NCBI GenBank assembly: GCA_016869215.1
Contig: VGEP01000003.1
Span: 1 to 64,000 of the forward strand
DNA: 64,000 bases
Direction: 5' to 3'
Source: Alphaproteobacteria bacterium
GTDB lineage: Bacteria; Pseudomonadota; Alphaproteobacteria; Rhizobiales; Xanthobacteraceae
Below the pieces are notes generated by a model. The model saw nothing but the letters and a program-made list of their open reading frames with translations, was not told the origin of the DNA and made no database searches. Each line of letters starts with the position of its first letter. The first letter of the stretch is position 1. The position numbers were made by a program, and so were the translations under genes. Of the stretch, positions 53,171-61,772 are shown one piece after another.

Positions 53171-53820
53171 TAACCCGCCCTGCGGAACCGGGCCAAGCCG
53201 GCATTCGGGTTCGGCAACACGTTCTCCGGGATCGCGTCCGGCCGGTAGCGCAGCGGCCGGTTGCGGCGCAGGAAATTGCCGATTTGCCAGCCGAACAGCA
53301 CCACCAGACCGGCCATCACCGCAGCCCCGATCCAGTCGCCCTGAATGAGGCCGCGGCCACCCACGAACAGCATAATCGCCAGGATTCCGGCGAGCAGGAC
53401 GACGCCCATCCAGTACACCGGCACCGGCGACCCGGCTGCGAACTGCGCGCCGGTATCGGCCGCATCGAGCCTGCGGTGCAGCTCCTTGACGAACGCCACA
53501 TACTCCACGTCGTGGCGCTGCTGCTCGACCAGGTTGCGCCAGGAGGTCGAAGCGATGCGCAGCTTCGGGCCGTCGCTCGACCAGATTTCGGTGAGGAAGC
53601 GATACGACTGCATGGTCATCGGCCGGAACGACAGCCGCACGCGCTGGATGCGGTCGTAGCGGATCGTTCCGTTGCGACGGCCAAACTGCCATTCCAGCCC
53701 GCGCTCGCGCAGCGCGAACTCCCACGGCGCGCCCAGCATCGCCGGCTTGTAGGCGTAGTACGGATCGCCCGCCCCGCCGTCTTGAGCGACTGCAACGTCG
53801 CGCTGGTCGTCGTTTGTCAC
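53170..53820 (-). CDS. Membrane protein with PH-like region, unknown
   Basis: A protein of about 216 residues. The N-terminal half (WEFALRERGLEWQFGRRNGT, IRYDRIQRVRLSFRPMTMQS) looks like a PH-like domain of the kind found in bacterial bPH proteins. Two helices follow (WMGVVLLAGILAIMLFVGGR and WIGAAVMAGLVVLFGWQIG), then a basic tail. The start is uncertain: GTG codons at 53820 and 53865 both lack a good ribosome site. I do not assign a function. Confidence 0.65.
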   Translation of the reverse strand: MTNDDQRDVAVAQDGGAGDPYYAYKPAMLGAPWEFALRERGLEWQFGRRNGTIRYDRIQRVRLSFRPMTMQSYRFLTEIWSSDGPKLRIASTSWRNLVEQQRHDVEYVAFVKELHRRLDAADTGAQFAAGSPVPVYWMGVVLLAGILAIMLFVGGRGLIQGDWIGAAVMAGLVVLFGWQIGNFLRRNRPLRYRPDAIPENVLPNPNAGLARFRRAG

Positions 53821-53908
53821 GTTAGTCCGATGCCGCTGTGCTGGAGAAAAGGCGATGATAGCCACCGCCGCGCGGCGGGGCTACGACGCAAGAATCGGGC
53901 TCCGCCCG

Positions 53909-55153
53909 TCATGGCTTGCGGCCCTGGATCGAGTCGATGCGCGCGATTTCGGGGAACAGCCGCATCCATAACGCCGCTATCAGCACCGCGCCAATGCCAC
54001 CCGCCAGCACCGACGTGAACGCCCCGAACATCGCCGCCACCGCACCGGCGCGGAACTCGCCGAGCGTGCCGGAGGTGCCGGTGAACATCGCATTCACGGC
54101 CGTGACGCGGCCCAGCATCTCGTTGGGCGTCTGCGTCTGCACCAGCGTATGGCGGATCACCACGCTCACCGCGTCGGCCGCGCCATAGACCGCAAGCGCC
54201 GCGATCGACACGGCGAGCGACGTCGACAACGCGAATGCAATCGCAGCCAGGCCGAAGGCCGCGACCGAGGCGAACAGCACGTGTCCGACGCGGTGCTCCA
54301 GGGCGCGGCGCGCCAGCAGGATCGACACCGCGAGCGCCCCGATGGCGGGCGCCGAGCGCAGCACGCCGAGCCCCCAGGGTCCGGTTTCCAGGATGTCCTT
54401 GGCGTAGATCGGCAACAGCGCGGTGACGCCGCCGAGCAGGACCGCGAACAGGTCGAGCGAGATCGCGCCCAGCACCACGCGGTTGCTCAGGATGTAGCGG
54501 AAGCCCGCGAGGATGGTATCGAGCGTCACCGGCCGCTTTTGCGGCGGCGGTCCCTGCAGGCGGACCAGGCTCACCAGCGCGCCCGCCAGCACGAACACGA
54601 CCGTGCAGACGGTGTACACGGTGTTCGCACCGAACATATAGAGAATCCCGCCGAGCGCGGGGCCGCCGATGATCGCGGTCTGGTTGGCGGTCGCGGCAGC
54701 CGCGATCGCGCGCGGCAGCAGCACCGGCGGCACGATCACCGGTATCAGCGCATGCATGGTCGGCGTCTCGAACGCGCGCGCCGTGGCGCTGACGAACAGG
54801 ATCGCGAGCATGGCGTCGCGCGTCAGCCAGCCGCCGAGCGTGCCGGCGACGAACGCGGCCGCGGCCAGCGCCTTGAGCACTTGGGCGAATGCGATCACCC
54901 GGCGGCGGTCGTAGCGGTCGGCGATCTGGCCGACGACGAGACCCAGCACGACCACCGGAACGAACTGCACCAGCCCAACCAAACCGAGGTCGAATGCGCT
55001 CCCGGTCAGGTCGTAGATCTGCCAGCCGACTGCGACCGCCTGCATCATGTAGGCGGCGTTCGACGACGTGCGCGCGAACCAATAGAAGACGAACGAGCGA
55101 TGCCGGCGCAGCTCGGCGGGCGGATGGACGAAGCTGTCGGAGGGTGCTGACAT
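53909..55153 (-). CDS. MFS transporter (EntS/MFS_3-like)
   Basis: A 414-residue protein with about twelve hydrophobic helices. The cytoplasmic loop GQIADRYDRRRVIAFAQ between helices 2 and 3 is the major facilitator signature. The N-terminus FWFARTSSNAAYMMQAVAVG and LGRVTAVNAMFTGTSGTLGE resemble the MFS_3 (enterobactin exporter-like) group. It probably exports small molecules; the substrate is unknown. Confidence 0.9.
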   Translation of the reverse strand: MSAPSDSFVHPPAELRRHRSFVFYWFARTSSNAAYMMQAVAVGWQIYDLTGSAFDLGLVGLVQFVPVVVLGLVVGQIADRYDRRRVIAFAQVLKALAAAAFVAGTLGGWLTRDAMLAILFVSATARAFETPTMHALIPVIVPPVLLPRAIAAAATANQTAIIGGPALGGILYMFGANTVYTVCTVVFVLAGALVSLVRLQGPPPQKRPVTLDTILAGFRYILSNRVVLGAISLDLFAVLLGGVTALLPIYAKDILETGPWGLGVLRSAPAIGALAVSILLARRALEHRVGHVLFASVAAFGLAAIAFALSTSLAVSIAALAVYGAADAVSVVIRHTLVQTQTPNEMLGRVTAVNAMFTGTSGTLGEFRAGAVAAMFGAFTSVLAGGIGAVLIAALWMRLFPEIARIDSIQGRKP

Positions 55154-55246
55154 TGAAAAGCGCCGGCGGCGGGCGCGCCTACATAGCGCGTCCGCCGCCG
55201 GTCACCAATGCGCTGTCCACCGCCACAGCGGCGGAAACCGAAAACG

Positions 55247-56221
55247 TCAGTTCAGCTTGACGCCCGCGTCCTTGATCACCTTGCCCCAGAGTTCGGTCTC
55301 CTTCTTGAAGAAGGCCGCCTCCTCAGCAAGCGTGCCGCCGACCACCTCAGCGTTGAGGTTGCCCAGCCGCTGCCGCACCGTCGCGTCGCGCAGCGCCTCG
55401 CGAATGTCGGTGTTGAGCTTCTGCACGATCACCTGCGGTGTCTTGGGCGGCGCGACGATGGCGAACCACGTCACCGCGACGAAGCCCGGGACGGTTTCCT
55501 GGATTGTCGGAACGTCCGGCAGCGACGGCACCCGCTTCTCGGAGGCTACGCCGAGAATCCGGATCTTGCCGCCCTTGATCAGCGACATGGCGGCGCCAAT
55601 GTTGTCGAACGCGACATCGACCGTGCCCGCGACCAGGTCCTGAACCGCAGGTGCCGAGCCGCGGTAGTGCACGTGCTGGAACTTGACCTTGGCCATGGTC
55701 TGGAACCATTCCGACGTCAGGTGCGCGGTGGTGCCCACGCCCTGCGTGCCGGAATTGAGCACGCCCGGATTCTTCTGTGCGAAATCGATCACGTCCTTGA
55801 CGGTCTTGGCGTCCTTCAGCCGCGGCGAATTGGTGAGCAGCGAGTTCGGCACCTTGCCCATCGTCGCAATCGGGATGAACTGCGTCGGATCGAACGGCAG
55901 CTTCGGATTGAGGATGTGGTTGTAGACCAGCGGCGGCGGCGGCGCGGAGAACAGCGTGTAGCCGTCCGGGTCGGAACGGAACGCCGCTTCCGCGCCGACA
56001 TTGCCGCCCGCACCGGCGCGGTTCTCGACGATGACCGGCTGGTTCCACTTCTTGGACAGGAAGTCCGCAACGATGCGCGGCATCGCGTCTGCGGTGCCGC
56101 CGGCCGGGAACGGCACGATGATCTTCACCGCGCGCGTCGGATAGTCCTGCGCTGCGGCAGATGCAGTCAGCGCAGCCGTTACTGCCAATGCACCGGCCAG
56201 CGCGATAAGTTTTCGAGACAT
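55247..56221 (-). CDS. Bug-family tripartite tricarboxylate receptor (TctC-like)
   Basis: A 324-residue periplasmic receptor with a signal peptide ending ASAAAQD, then YPTRAVKIIVPFPAGGTADA and ENRAGAGGNVGAEAAFRSDP, the Bug landmarks. It is the second orphan Bug receptor in the window, with no tctAB nearby. It lies downstream of a flavin monooxygenase on the same strand, with a perfect palindrome in the gap. An aromatic acid ligand would suit that neighbour but is only inference. Confidence 0.92.
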   Translation of the reverse strand: MSRKLIALAGALAVTAALTASAAAQDYPTRAVKIIVPFPAGGTADAMPRIVADFLSKKWNQPVIVENRAGAGGNVGAEAAFRSDPDGYTLFSAPPPPLVYNHILNPKLPFDPTQFIPIATMGKVPNSLLTNSPRLKDAKTVKDVIDFAQKNPGVLNSGTQGVGTTAHLTSEWFQTMAKVKFQHVHYRGSAPAVQDLVAGTVDVAFDNIGAAMSLIKGGKIRILGVASEKRVPSLPDVPTIQETVPGFVAVTWFAIVAPPKTPQVIVQKLNTDIREALRDATVRQRLGNLNAEVVGGTLAEEAAFFKKETELWGKVIKDAGVKLN

Positions 56222-56248
56222 GCCTCACTCCCTTGGATGCCGAAGATT

Positions 56249-56268
56249 CAACGGACGTTAGTCCGTTG
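56249..56268. promoter_or_regulatory. Perfect 20-bp palindrome upstream of the Bug receptor
   Basis: CAACGGAC-GTTA-GTCCGTTG is an exact 8-bp inverted repeat with a 4-base spacer, 28 bases before the receptor's start codon. It has no T-tract on either strand, so an operator is more likely than a terminator. No regulator gene is adjacent. Confidence 0.5.
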
Positions 56269-56330
56269 CAGCCGGCGTTTCCAGCGCCGGACCGGCGCGG
56301 ATCGCCGCAGCCGCGGGCACGGACGGGCGA

Positions 56331-57869
56331 TCATCCAAAGAAGCGGCTCAAATAAGCGGCGAGGCCTTGCCCCGCGGCGGCGGCCCCCGTGTAGCCGACA
56401 TAGCCGTCGGGCCTGACGAGGATCAGGCCATCGCCGTAGATGCGATGGGCTTCGCCGCCGGGATCGGTTAAGGCACCCTCGCCCATGGCTTCGCCCATTC
56501 GAGCCACGCGGATTGCGCGCACCGCATCGCGATAACGCGGATCGAGCGCGGGCAGGATTGAGCCACCGAAAGCCAAAAGCGTGAAATGCGGTCCGCGAAG
56601 GATGTCGAACAGCCGCACCGGCGCGCCCGACGCGTCGGCGAGCCGCGCATCCGGAGCACGGTCGCCTGCGCACGTGCCGCCCTCACCCACCGCCGGGCGC
56701 TCGTTGACCGACAGCGGCCCGCCGCGATAATTGAGCGAAAGCTGCATGTGCTCGCCCTTGCGCGGCTCCTCCTTGTCTTTCGCCTTGCCGAGCCAGTCCT
56801 TGTGCATCTGCACGACGAATTCGAGCAGGTTCGCCGCGACCGGTAGCCGCTCCGCCTCGTAACTGTCGAGCAGCGCATCCGGCGCGCCGTGGCGCAGCAC
56901 CTGGCCGAGCTTCCAGCCGAGATTGTAGGCGTCCTGCACCGCCGTGTTCATGCCTTGCCCGCCCGCCGGCGGATGGACATGCGCGGCGTCGCCTGCCAGG
57001 AACGCGCGGCCGGCGCGGAAGTGCCGCGCCATGCCGCTGCGCGATCCGAAGTGCGAGGCGAACAGCACTTCGCGCAAAACGAAGTCCGGGCGTTGCGTGC
57101 GCTCAACGATAAGCTTGCGCAGCGCATCGAACGACAGGTCCGGCTCCTCGTTCTCGAACTTGGCGTAGAGCTGAAATGCATTGCTCTTGACCAGCGGCCC
57201 GAGCCACAGCGCGCCGCCGGGCGCGTTGTCCCACATGTGCCAGTGCTCGCGATCGAGATCGCCGTCGATCACGACGTCTGCCGTGATCATCGGATGCGGG
57301 TCGATGGTTTCGCTTGCGAACTCGACGCCGGTCGCCGCCCGCACGACGCCGCGCGCGCCGTCGCAGCCGGCGATGTAGCGCGCGCGAACGGTCTCCGCGG
57401 GAGCACCGGCGCGCTGGAGCGTCGCCGCGACACCGTCCGCAGCCTGCTCGAAATGTAAAAGCCGCGTGCCGAACTCGACCGCGGCCCCGAAGCCCTCGAG
57501 CCGCTCCCGCAACATCTCCAGCGCGCGCGGCTGCGGCAGCATCCACATGCTGGGATAAGGCACGTCCGGCGTCGGCGCCCGCCGCTCGATGCGGTGGAAT
57601 TTCGCCAAGCCCGCGGGCTTCGGCCCGTCCCAGGCCAGCGCCGGCGAATACGGCCCGCCCGCCTCGTGCACCGCATCGACAATGCCGAGGTCGTCGTAGA
57701 TTTCCAGCGTGCGCGGCTGGATGCCCTTGCCGCGCGAGCCGGAGCGGTGGTCGGGCGGCATGGGGCTCGCCTCGACGATCCGGATGCTCACACCGCGCCG
57801 CGCCAGATCGCAGGCCAGCACAAGGCCCGCGGGACCGGCGCCAGCGATCAGAACGTCGATATCGGCCAC
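56331..57869 (-). CDS. FAD-dependent aromatic hydroxylase (MhpA/PheA-like)
   Basis: A 512-residue group A monooxygenase. The N-terminal FAD motif is VLIAGAGPAGLVLACDLARR, the DG motif is YIAGCDGARGVVRAATGVEF, and the FAD ribityl motif is AFLAGDAAHVHPPAGGQGMN. A C-terminal thioredoxin-like domain (about 390-512) is present, as in phenol and 3-(3-hydroxyphenyl)propionate hydroxylases. It uses NAD(P)H and oxygen to hydroxylate an aromatic compound. It is divergent from the amidase gene. Confidence 0.9.
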   Translation of the reverse strand: MADIDVLIAGAGPAGLVLACDLARRGVSIRIVEASPMPPDHRSGSRGKGIQPRTLEIYDDLGIVDAVHEAGGPYSPALAWDGPKPAGLAKFHRIERRAPTPDVPYPSMWMLPQPRALEMLRERLEGFGAAVEFGTRLLHFEQAADGVAATLQRAGAPAETVRARYIAGCDGARGVVRAATGVEFASETIDPHPMITADVVIDGDLDREHWHMWDNAPGGALWLGPLVKSNAFQLYAKFENEEPDLSFDALRKLIVERTQRPDFVLREVLFASHFGSRSGMARHFRAGRAFLAGDAAHVHPPAGGQGMNTAVQDAYNLGWKLGQVLRHGAPDALLDSYEAERLPVAANLLEFVVQMHKDWLGKAKDKEEPRKGEHMQLSLNYRGGPLSVNERPAVGEGGTCAGDRAPDARLADASGAPVRLFDILRGPHFTLLAFGGSILPALDPRYRDAVRAIRVARMGEAMGEGALTDPGGEAHRIYGDGLILVRPDGYVGYTGAAAAGQGLAAYLSRFFG

Positions 57870-58005
57870 GACCTCGGCCTCCTCGGAAAGTCCGCGGCAG
57901 ATTAGTCGCGTCGCCGGAGATCATCCATTGTCCGTGACGTTTGACAGCAATGCCCCCAGGCGACACCTTCGAGCCTTGGTTTCTTGACGCTCCAAAAGGC
58001 AGGCC

Positions 58006-59187
58006 ATGACCGGCTTCTTCGTCCCGCACGACCTCAAGACACCGCTCAAGGGCGCGGACAATGGCCCGCTCGCAGGCCTTACCGTCGCGGTGAAGGACAT
58101 GTACGCCATCGCGGGCGAACGCGCGGGCGCAGGCAATCCCGACTGGCTCGCCCAGGCGCAGCCTGCGGCCGCGCACGCCTCGGCCATCGAGAAGCTGCTC
58201 GCCGCCGGCGCGACCGTCATCGGCAAGACGATCTGCGACGAATTCTTCTACAGCGTCGCCGGCATGAACGCGCACTACGGCACGCCCGCAAACGTCCGTG
58301 CACCGGGCCGCATTCCGGGCGGCTCGTCGAGCGGATCGGCGGCGGCGGCCGCTGCCGGCGCCTGCGATTTCGCGCTCGGCTCCGACACCGGCGGTTCGGT
58401 GCGCATTCCGGCGTCGCTCTGCGGGCTCTACGGCATTCGCACGACGCTCGGACGAGTCGACACGCGCGGCGCGATGGACATGTCGCCGTCGTTCGACACC
58501 GTCGGCTGGCTCGCGCCGACCGCCGGTGTGTTCCGCAAGGTCGGGCTTGTGTTGCTCGGCGGCGAGCGCATCGGCGCGTCCGTTTCCGAACTGCTGATCG
58601 CCGACGATGGCTTTGCCGAGTCCGATCCTGCGGTCGCTGCGCTGCTGGGCGACGCGCTCGCCGCGATGAAAGGCGCCCTGCCCCGCCCACGCAACATCCG
58701 CATCGCGCCGGACGGCCTCGATCCATGGCGCGACGCCGTCCGCATCGTCCAGGCCCACGAAATCTGGCAGGTGTACGGGCGATTCGTCACGGAGAAGGAG
58801 CCGCGCTTCGGCCCCGGCGTCGCCGAGCGCATGCAGGCGGCATCGCAAATCACGGCAGCGCAAGCCGACGCCGCGCGCAAGGTCCATGCCGCGGCGCGCG
58901 AGCAGATCCGTTCCGTGGTGAAGCCCGGCACGATCCTGGCGCTGCCCGGCGCGCCATGCATCGCGCCAAGGCTCGACACGCCGCCCGACGGCCTCGACTC
59001 CTACCGCACGCGCGTCATGCGGCTGACCTGCATCGCGGGGCTCGGCGGGTTGCCGCAGGTGTCGATCCCCGCAGGCACGCTCGACGGCTGTCCTGTGGGA
59101 CTGTCGTTCGTGGGATGGGCGGGCGGCGACGAGGCGCTGCTCGATCTCAGCGTGTCGGTGTCGCGGTATTGCGGTATCGCACGCTGA
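58006..59187 (+). CDS. Amidase-signature family hydrolase
   Basis: A 393-residue amidase. The catalytic triad is readable: K30 (VAVKDMY), cis-Ser S107 (PGGSSSGSAAA) and nucleophile S131 (GSDTGGSVRIPAS). The 24-residue gap between the serines matches the family. At 393 residues it is shorter than the GatA type (about 480) and close to the AtzF/indoleacetamide-hydrolase-like group. It hydrolyses a small amide to acid and ammonia; the substrate is unknown. Confidence 0.93.
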   Translation: MTGFFVPHDLKTPLKGADNGPLAGLTVAVKDMYAIAGERAGAGNPDWLAQAQPAAAHASAIEKLLAAGATVIGKTICDEFFYSVAGMNAHYGTPANVRAPGRIPGGSSSGSAAAAAAGACDFALGSDTGGSVRIPASLCGLYGIRTTLGRVDTRGAMDMSPSFDTVGWLAPTAGVFRKVGLVLLGGERIGASVSELLIADDGFAESDPAVAALLGDALAAMKGALPRPRNIRIAPDGLDPWRDAVRIVQAHEIWQVYGRFVTEKEPRFGPGVAERMQAASQITAAQADAARKVHAAAREQIRSVVKPGTILALPGAPCIAPRLDTPPDGLDSYRTRVMRLTCIAGLGGLPQVSIPAGTLDGCPVGLSFVGWAGGDEALLDLSVSVSRYCGIAR

Positions 59188-59200
59188 ACGCGCGCGGGAG

Positions 59201-59521
59201 TCAGACGGTGAAATCCCAGGTCGGCCGCGCGAGATAGTACACGCCGACCTTGTCGCCGTCGCGCCAGCTGACCTTGCAGCGGCGGCGCACCCGCCCGTCG
59301 CGCGACAGTGCGATCTGGAATTCCTCGGGCAACCTCATGTCCGGCGCGACGGCAAGCCGCGCACCGCTCGACGACACGTCCGAGATGACGCACGGCCGGT
59401 TCAGAACGCCCGCGCCGAGATCGATCCAGGCGATGCAATGGACCTCTTCACGCGGCGCGGCGCGGCGGTCGAGGACCGCCAGGGTCTCGCCGTCGGATTC
59501 GCAATCGTGATCGAGACTCAA
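59201..59521 (-). CDS. PilZ-domain protein, second copy
   Basis: About 106 residues if the TTG at 59521 is used: GGGAG lies 9 bases before it and no ATG exists in the plausible region. The frame stays open to 59728, but the extra N-terminus looks non-coding. The PilZ core has LDRRAAPREEVHCIAWIDLG, then CVISDVSSSGARLAVAPDMR and CKVSWRDGDKVGVYYL, giving both the RxxxR-like and DxSxxG motifs. It is a likely cyclic-di-GMP receptor. It converges on the amidase gene. Confidence 0.75.
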   Translation of the reverse strand: MSLDHDCESDGETLAVLDRRAAPREEVHCIAWIDLGAGVLNRPCVISDVSSSGARLAVAPDMRLPEEFQIALSRDGRVRRRCKVSWRDGDKVGVYYLARPTWDFTV

Positions 59522-59690
59522 ATGGCGCTCCCGGCGGATCGGAGAGCCGCCGCAAAACCGGCGGATGCCCTGCGATCGCTCGGAGGCTAGCGGATGCGCT
59601 TTACCGAACGGCCCGTTCCTTCGGTCGGATTTTCGGGCAGATCGATTCAAATTTGAACGATTCCGGAAACGCTTCGGTGGCAATGAAAAT

Positions 59691-59739
59691 CCGGCCGGCC
59701 AAGGGCCGCGAAGCGGACTTCGCGCCAATGGCCGGCCGG
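59691..59739 (-). terminator. Large nested hairpin downstream of the gene at 59771
   Basis: CCGGCCGGCCA (59691-59701) pairs exactly with TGGCCGGCCGG (59729-59739), and the loop contains a second hairpin (GCGAAG/CTTCGC). On the minus strand ATTTTCATT follows, so it probably terminates the gene at 59771-60184. Confidence 0.65.
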
Positions 59740-59770
59740 TGAACTGCGAGCTGGGCGGTCAGAGCGCCGA

Positions 59771-60184
59771 TCAGCGCCGCTTGCCCTTGCGCGGCTTCTT
59801 GCCTTCCCACTCGGGGTGCTTGTCGTAGGCCGCATTGACCAGCTTCGCCCCGATAAACGGCAGGATGCAATCCGCGATCAGGACGTGGCCTTCGCGCATG
59901 GTGAGCGGACGGTTGACGACCGCGGTCGCAACCATCGGCGACAGCGCCGTGCAGCCGATCGTGGTCAGGGCAAACGCACCGCCGCTGCCGATCGGCCCGC
60001 CTTTGCCTTTCCAGTCGGTCATCGCGAAATAGGCGACCGTCATGCCCGCGCCCACGCCGATACCGACATGCTTCACGGTGCGGTCGATGCCCTTGCCGTG
60101 CTTGCGGCCGCCTGCATCCGCGGACTGGCACGTCAGCGCCAGAGCCGCGGCGATGACCGTGAGTGCGACTGACAGCTTCCTCAT
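59771..60184 (-). CDS. Exported hydrophobic protein, unknown
   Basis: A 137-residue protein with a signal peptide (about 1-25, ending SADAGG), a Gly/Lys-rich segment, two moderately hydrophobic stretches (HVGIGVGAGMTVAYFAMTDW, FALTTIGCTALSPMVATAVV) and a very basic C-terminus (GKKPRKGKRR). I do not recognise the family. It is probably a small membrane or periplasmic protein. Confidence 0.7.
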   Translation of the reverse strand: MRKLSVALTVIAAALALTCQSADAGGRKHGKGIDRTVKHVGIGVGAGMTVAYFAMTDWKGKGGPIGSGGAFALTTIGCTALSPMVATAVVNRPLTMREGHVLIADCILPFIGAKLVNAAYDKHPEWEGKKPRKGKRR

Positions 60185-60324
60185 CGTTCCAACCCCTCAA
60201 CTGATTGAGCCCCGAACCCTGTCTGCGGCGCACAATTCACGAAGTCGAGTTCTTTGTGCCCCGCGCCGAAGTTTTGCACGCATTTTCCGGCACGGCTACG
60301 CTACGGGTTGCCGCGGAAAAGGAG

Positions 60325-60350
60325 AAGGGCCGCCCGCAAGGGCGGCCCTT
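60325..60350 (-). terminator. Strong hairpin ending the small-ORF transcript
   Basis: A perfect 11-bp stem (AAGGGCCGCCC/GGGCGGCCCTT) with a 4-base loop. CTCCTTTTCC follows on the minus strand, so termination of the small-ORF transcript is more likely than of a plus-strand RNA. Confidence 0.75.
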
Positions 60351-60422
60351 CCATTGTCAGGCCGTGGTCCGGCACCAGACGCGCAAGAGTTGCGCGCCCG
60401 GGCGTGACCGTGACGGTTCACG

Positions 60423-60500
60423 TCACGCGGCGTCCACCTCGGCTGAGGCGACGATCCAGCTCATGGATGCCGGCGACCGCGGCGATAGACAATGAGACAC
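60423..60500 (-). CDS. 25-codon small ORF with maximal Shine-Dalgarno sequence
   Basis: GTG start, 25 residues beginning VSHCLSPRSPASMSW and ending SAEVDAA, then TGA. The ribosome site upstream (GAAAGGAGGTGATCCAG) is complementary to 17 nt of the 16S rRNA 3' end, with 7 bases between GGAGG and GTG. The peptide has no recognisable domain and one Cys. It may be a real micro-protein, a leader peptide, or a ribosome-binding RNA element. Its reality is inferred from the ribosome site and the terminator downstream. Confidence 0.5.
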   Translation of the reverse strand: MSHCLSPRSPASMSWIVASAEVDAA

Positions 60501-60516
60501 TGGATCACCTCCTTTC
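60500..60516 (-). promoter_or_regulatory. Extended Shine-Dalgarno, 17-nt complement of the anti-SD tail
   Basis: The plus strand reads CTGGATCACCTCCTTTC, identical to the 3' end of alphaproteobacterial 16S rRNA, so the minus-strand transcript can pair with the whole anti-SD tail. Ordinary sites pair over 4-8 bases. Confidence 0.7.
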
Positions 60517-60649
60517 GGTTGTTGAACGATGAGGCAAAGCTAACACGGAAAATTCGATTCGAAAGTGGTGGCAGCCGTTTCTCACCGGTCTGTGGCGTGC
60601 GTGCATCAGCGGTGAAATTCCAAGCCAATCCCCCGGTTGAAACCGTGCA

Positions 60650-61120
60650 TTACGGCGCCGCGGCGGCGCGCTTGAGCCGCACGATGGCGCGGTCGAGCGC
60701 GGAGAGAAAGGCGGAACGGTCGCGCGGCGCGAACGGCTTCGGCCCGCCGGTGACTTCGCCCGCGCCGCGCAACTCGTGCAGCAGGTTTCGGGTCGCAAGC
60801 GCCATGCCGATGGAATCGCCGTCGAACGGCTTGCCGTTCGGCGCGATGACCGCCGCGCCGGATTTCACGCAGCGCGCGGCGAGGGGAACGTCCGCGGTCA
60901 TGACGACGTCGCTGCGTGTCGCGCGCTCCGCGATCCAGTCGTCGGCCGCGTCCATACCCCCGCCGACAACCACGCGCTCGATCCACGGCTCGCGCGGCAC
61001 CATGATCGGGCTGTTGGACACGACGAAGACGTGCAGCCCGTGGCGATTGGCGACGCGATAGACCTCGTCTTTCACCGGGCAGGCGTCGGCGTCGACGAAG
61101 ATGCGGATGGGCATGGTCAT
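60650..61120 (-). CDS. YaiI/YqxD family (DUF188) protein
   Basis: A 156-residue protein with the family's [20 protein letters not shown] opening, [15 protein letters not shown] and [19 protein letters not shown], all conserved acidic positions of this PIN-like fold. The biochemical role is not established; nuclease activity is only suggested by the fold. The start is one of three nearby ATGs (61126, 61120, 61114); 61120 has AAGAGA at 5 bases. Confidence 0.9.
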   Translation of the reverse strand: MTMPIRIFVDADACPVKDEVYRVANRHGLHVFVVSNSPIMVPREPWIERVVVGGGMDAADDWIAERATRSDVVMTADVPLAARCVKSGAAVIAPNGKPFDGDSIGMALATRNLLHELRGAGEVTGGPKPFAPRDRSAFLSALDRAIVRLKRAAAAP

Positions 61121-61239
61121 CGCCATCTCTTAGCGGTGTTTCAAACCGGATGCAGCACGAAGCGCGACGGCGCGCGGCGCCCTGCCGCCGCCCGGCAAGC
61201 CACCTTGGTCGGGCCGTGAGCAGGTGCTATCTTTAGTAG

Positions 61240-61473
61240 ATGAACGACTCGAAGCCCCTGGGAACTCTTCTTGAGCGCGCGGAATCCTGGCCGGACGAAG
61301 CGCAGGCGGAGCTTGTGCGCTTCATGATCGACATGGAAGCCAAGCATTTCGGGGTTTATCGGCTGAGCGACGAAGACCGTGCCCGCATCGAACGAAGCCT
61401 TGCTGCCGCCAAGCGCGGCGAGTTCGCGACCGACGAAGAGGTCGCGGCGCTGTTTAATCGCTATCGCAAGTGA
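61240..61473 (+). CDS. Antitoxin of a ParE/RelE-type module
   Basis: A 77-residue acidic helical protein (LLERAESWPDEAQAELVRFM, LSDEDRARIERSLAAAKRGE, DEEVAALFNRYRK). The C-terminal segment is the usual toxin-wrapping tail of this antitoxin group. Its stop overlaps the toxin's GTG start by four bases, the classical antitoxin-first arrangement. No DNA-binding motif is clear at the N-terminus, so operon control may depend on the HTH protein two genes on. Confidence 0.82.
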   Translation: MNDSKPLGTLLERAESWPDEAQAELVRFMIDMEAKHFGVYRLSDEDRARIERSLAAAKRGEFATDEEVAALFNRYRK

Positions 61474-61772
61474 GCGTCCGTTATACTCGGGACGCGCTTC
61501 ACGACCTCGATCAGATTTCGTCCTATATCGCCCAGCACAATACGCGCGCCGCGGCAGCCGTTTTGGAAGCCGTCGAAACGGTCGCTCGCCGTCTCGGACG
61601 CTTCCCCTATTCCGCCCAGGCCACGGAAATGCCCGGCATTCGGGCAACTCCGATTGCCCGCTTTCCCTATGTCGTTTTCTATTCGGTCGAAGGCAGCGAT
61701 GTGGTCATTCACTATGTCAGGCATGCGTCCCGCCTGCGGCCGTGGGAGAGCCCAAAGGATGAAAACGAATAA
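61470..61772 (+). CDS. ParE/RelE-superfamily toxin
   Basis: A 100-residue basic protein with the ParE fold pattern: SVRYTRDALHDLDQISSYIA at the N-terminus, then RRLGRFPYSAQ, and RFPYVVFYSVEGSDVVIHYV with the terminal RHASRLRPW. ParE toxins poison DNA gyrase and RelE toxins cleave mRNA; sequence alone favours ParE. GTG start overlapping the antitoxin; 3' end overlaps the HTH gene by 14 bases. Confidence 0.87.
   Translation: MSVRYTRDALHDLDQISSYIAQHNTRAAAAVLEAVETVARRLGRFPYSAQATEMPGIRATPIARFPYVVFYSVEGSDVVIHYVRHASRLRPWESPKDENE

Larger units (their letters stand above)
60185..60649. other. Gene-poor stretch holding a structured transcript candidate
   Basis: No conventional gene fits in these 465 bases. 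The minus strand carries, in order, an extended Shine-Dalgarno sequence (60516-60500), a 25-codon ORF (60500-60423), a short hairpin (GTGAC/GTCAC at 60425-60409), a 7-bp hairpin (CGCGCAA/TTGCGCG at 60398-60382) and a strong terminator stem (60350-60325). This order looks like one short RNA of about 200-250 nt. Confidence 0.55.

Noticed and set aside
59522-59728. N-terminal extension of the second PilZ protein
   Set aside because: The translation is basic and unlike PilZ proteins, and it overlaps the large hairpin at 59691. The TTG at 59521 has a ribosome site.
60500-60516. Plus-strand match to the 16S rRNA 3' end, considered as an rRNA remnant
   Set aside because: Only 17 nt match, and the flanks do not resemble 16S rRNA or its downstream spacer. 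The minus-strand reading as a ribosome-binding site with a correctly spaced start explains it better.
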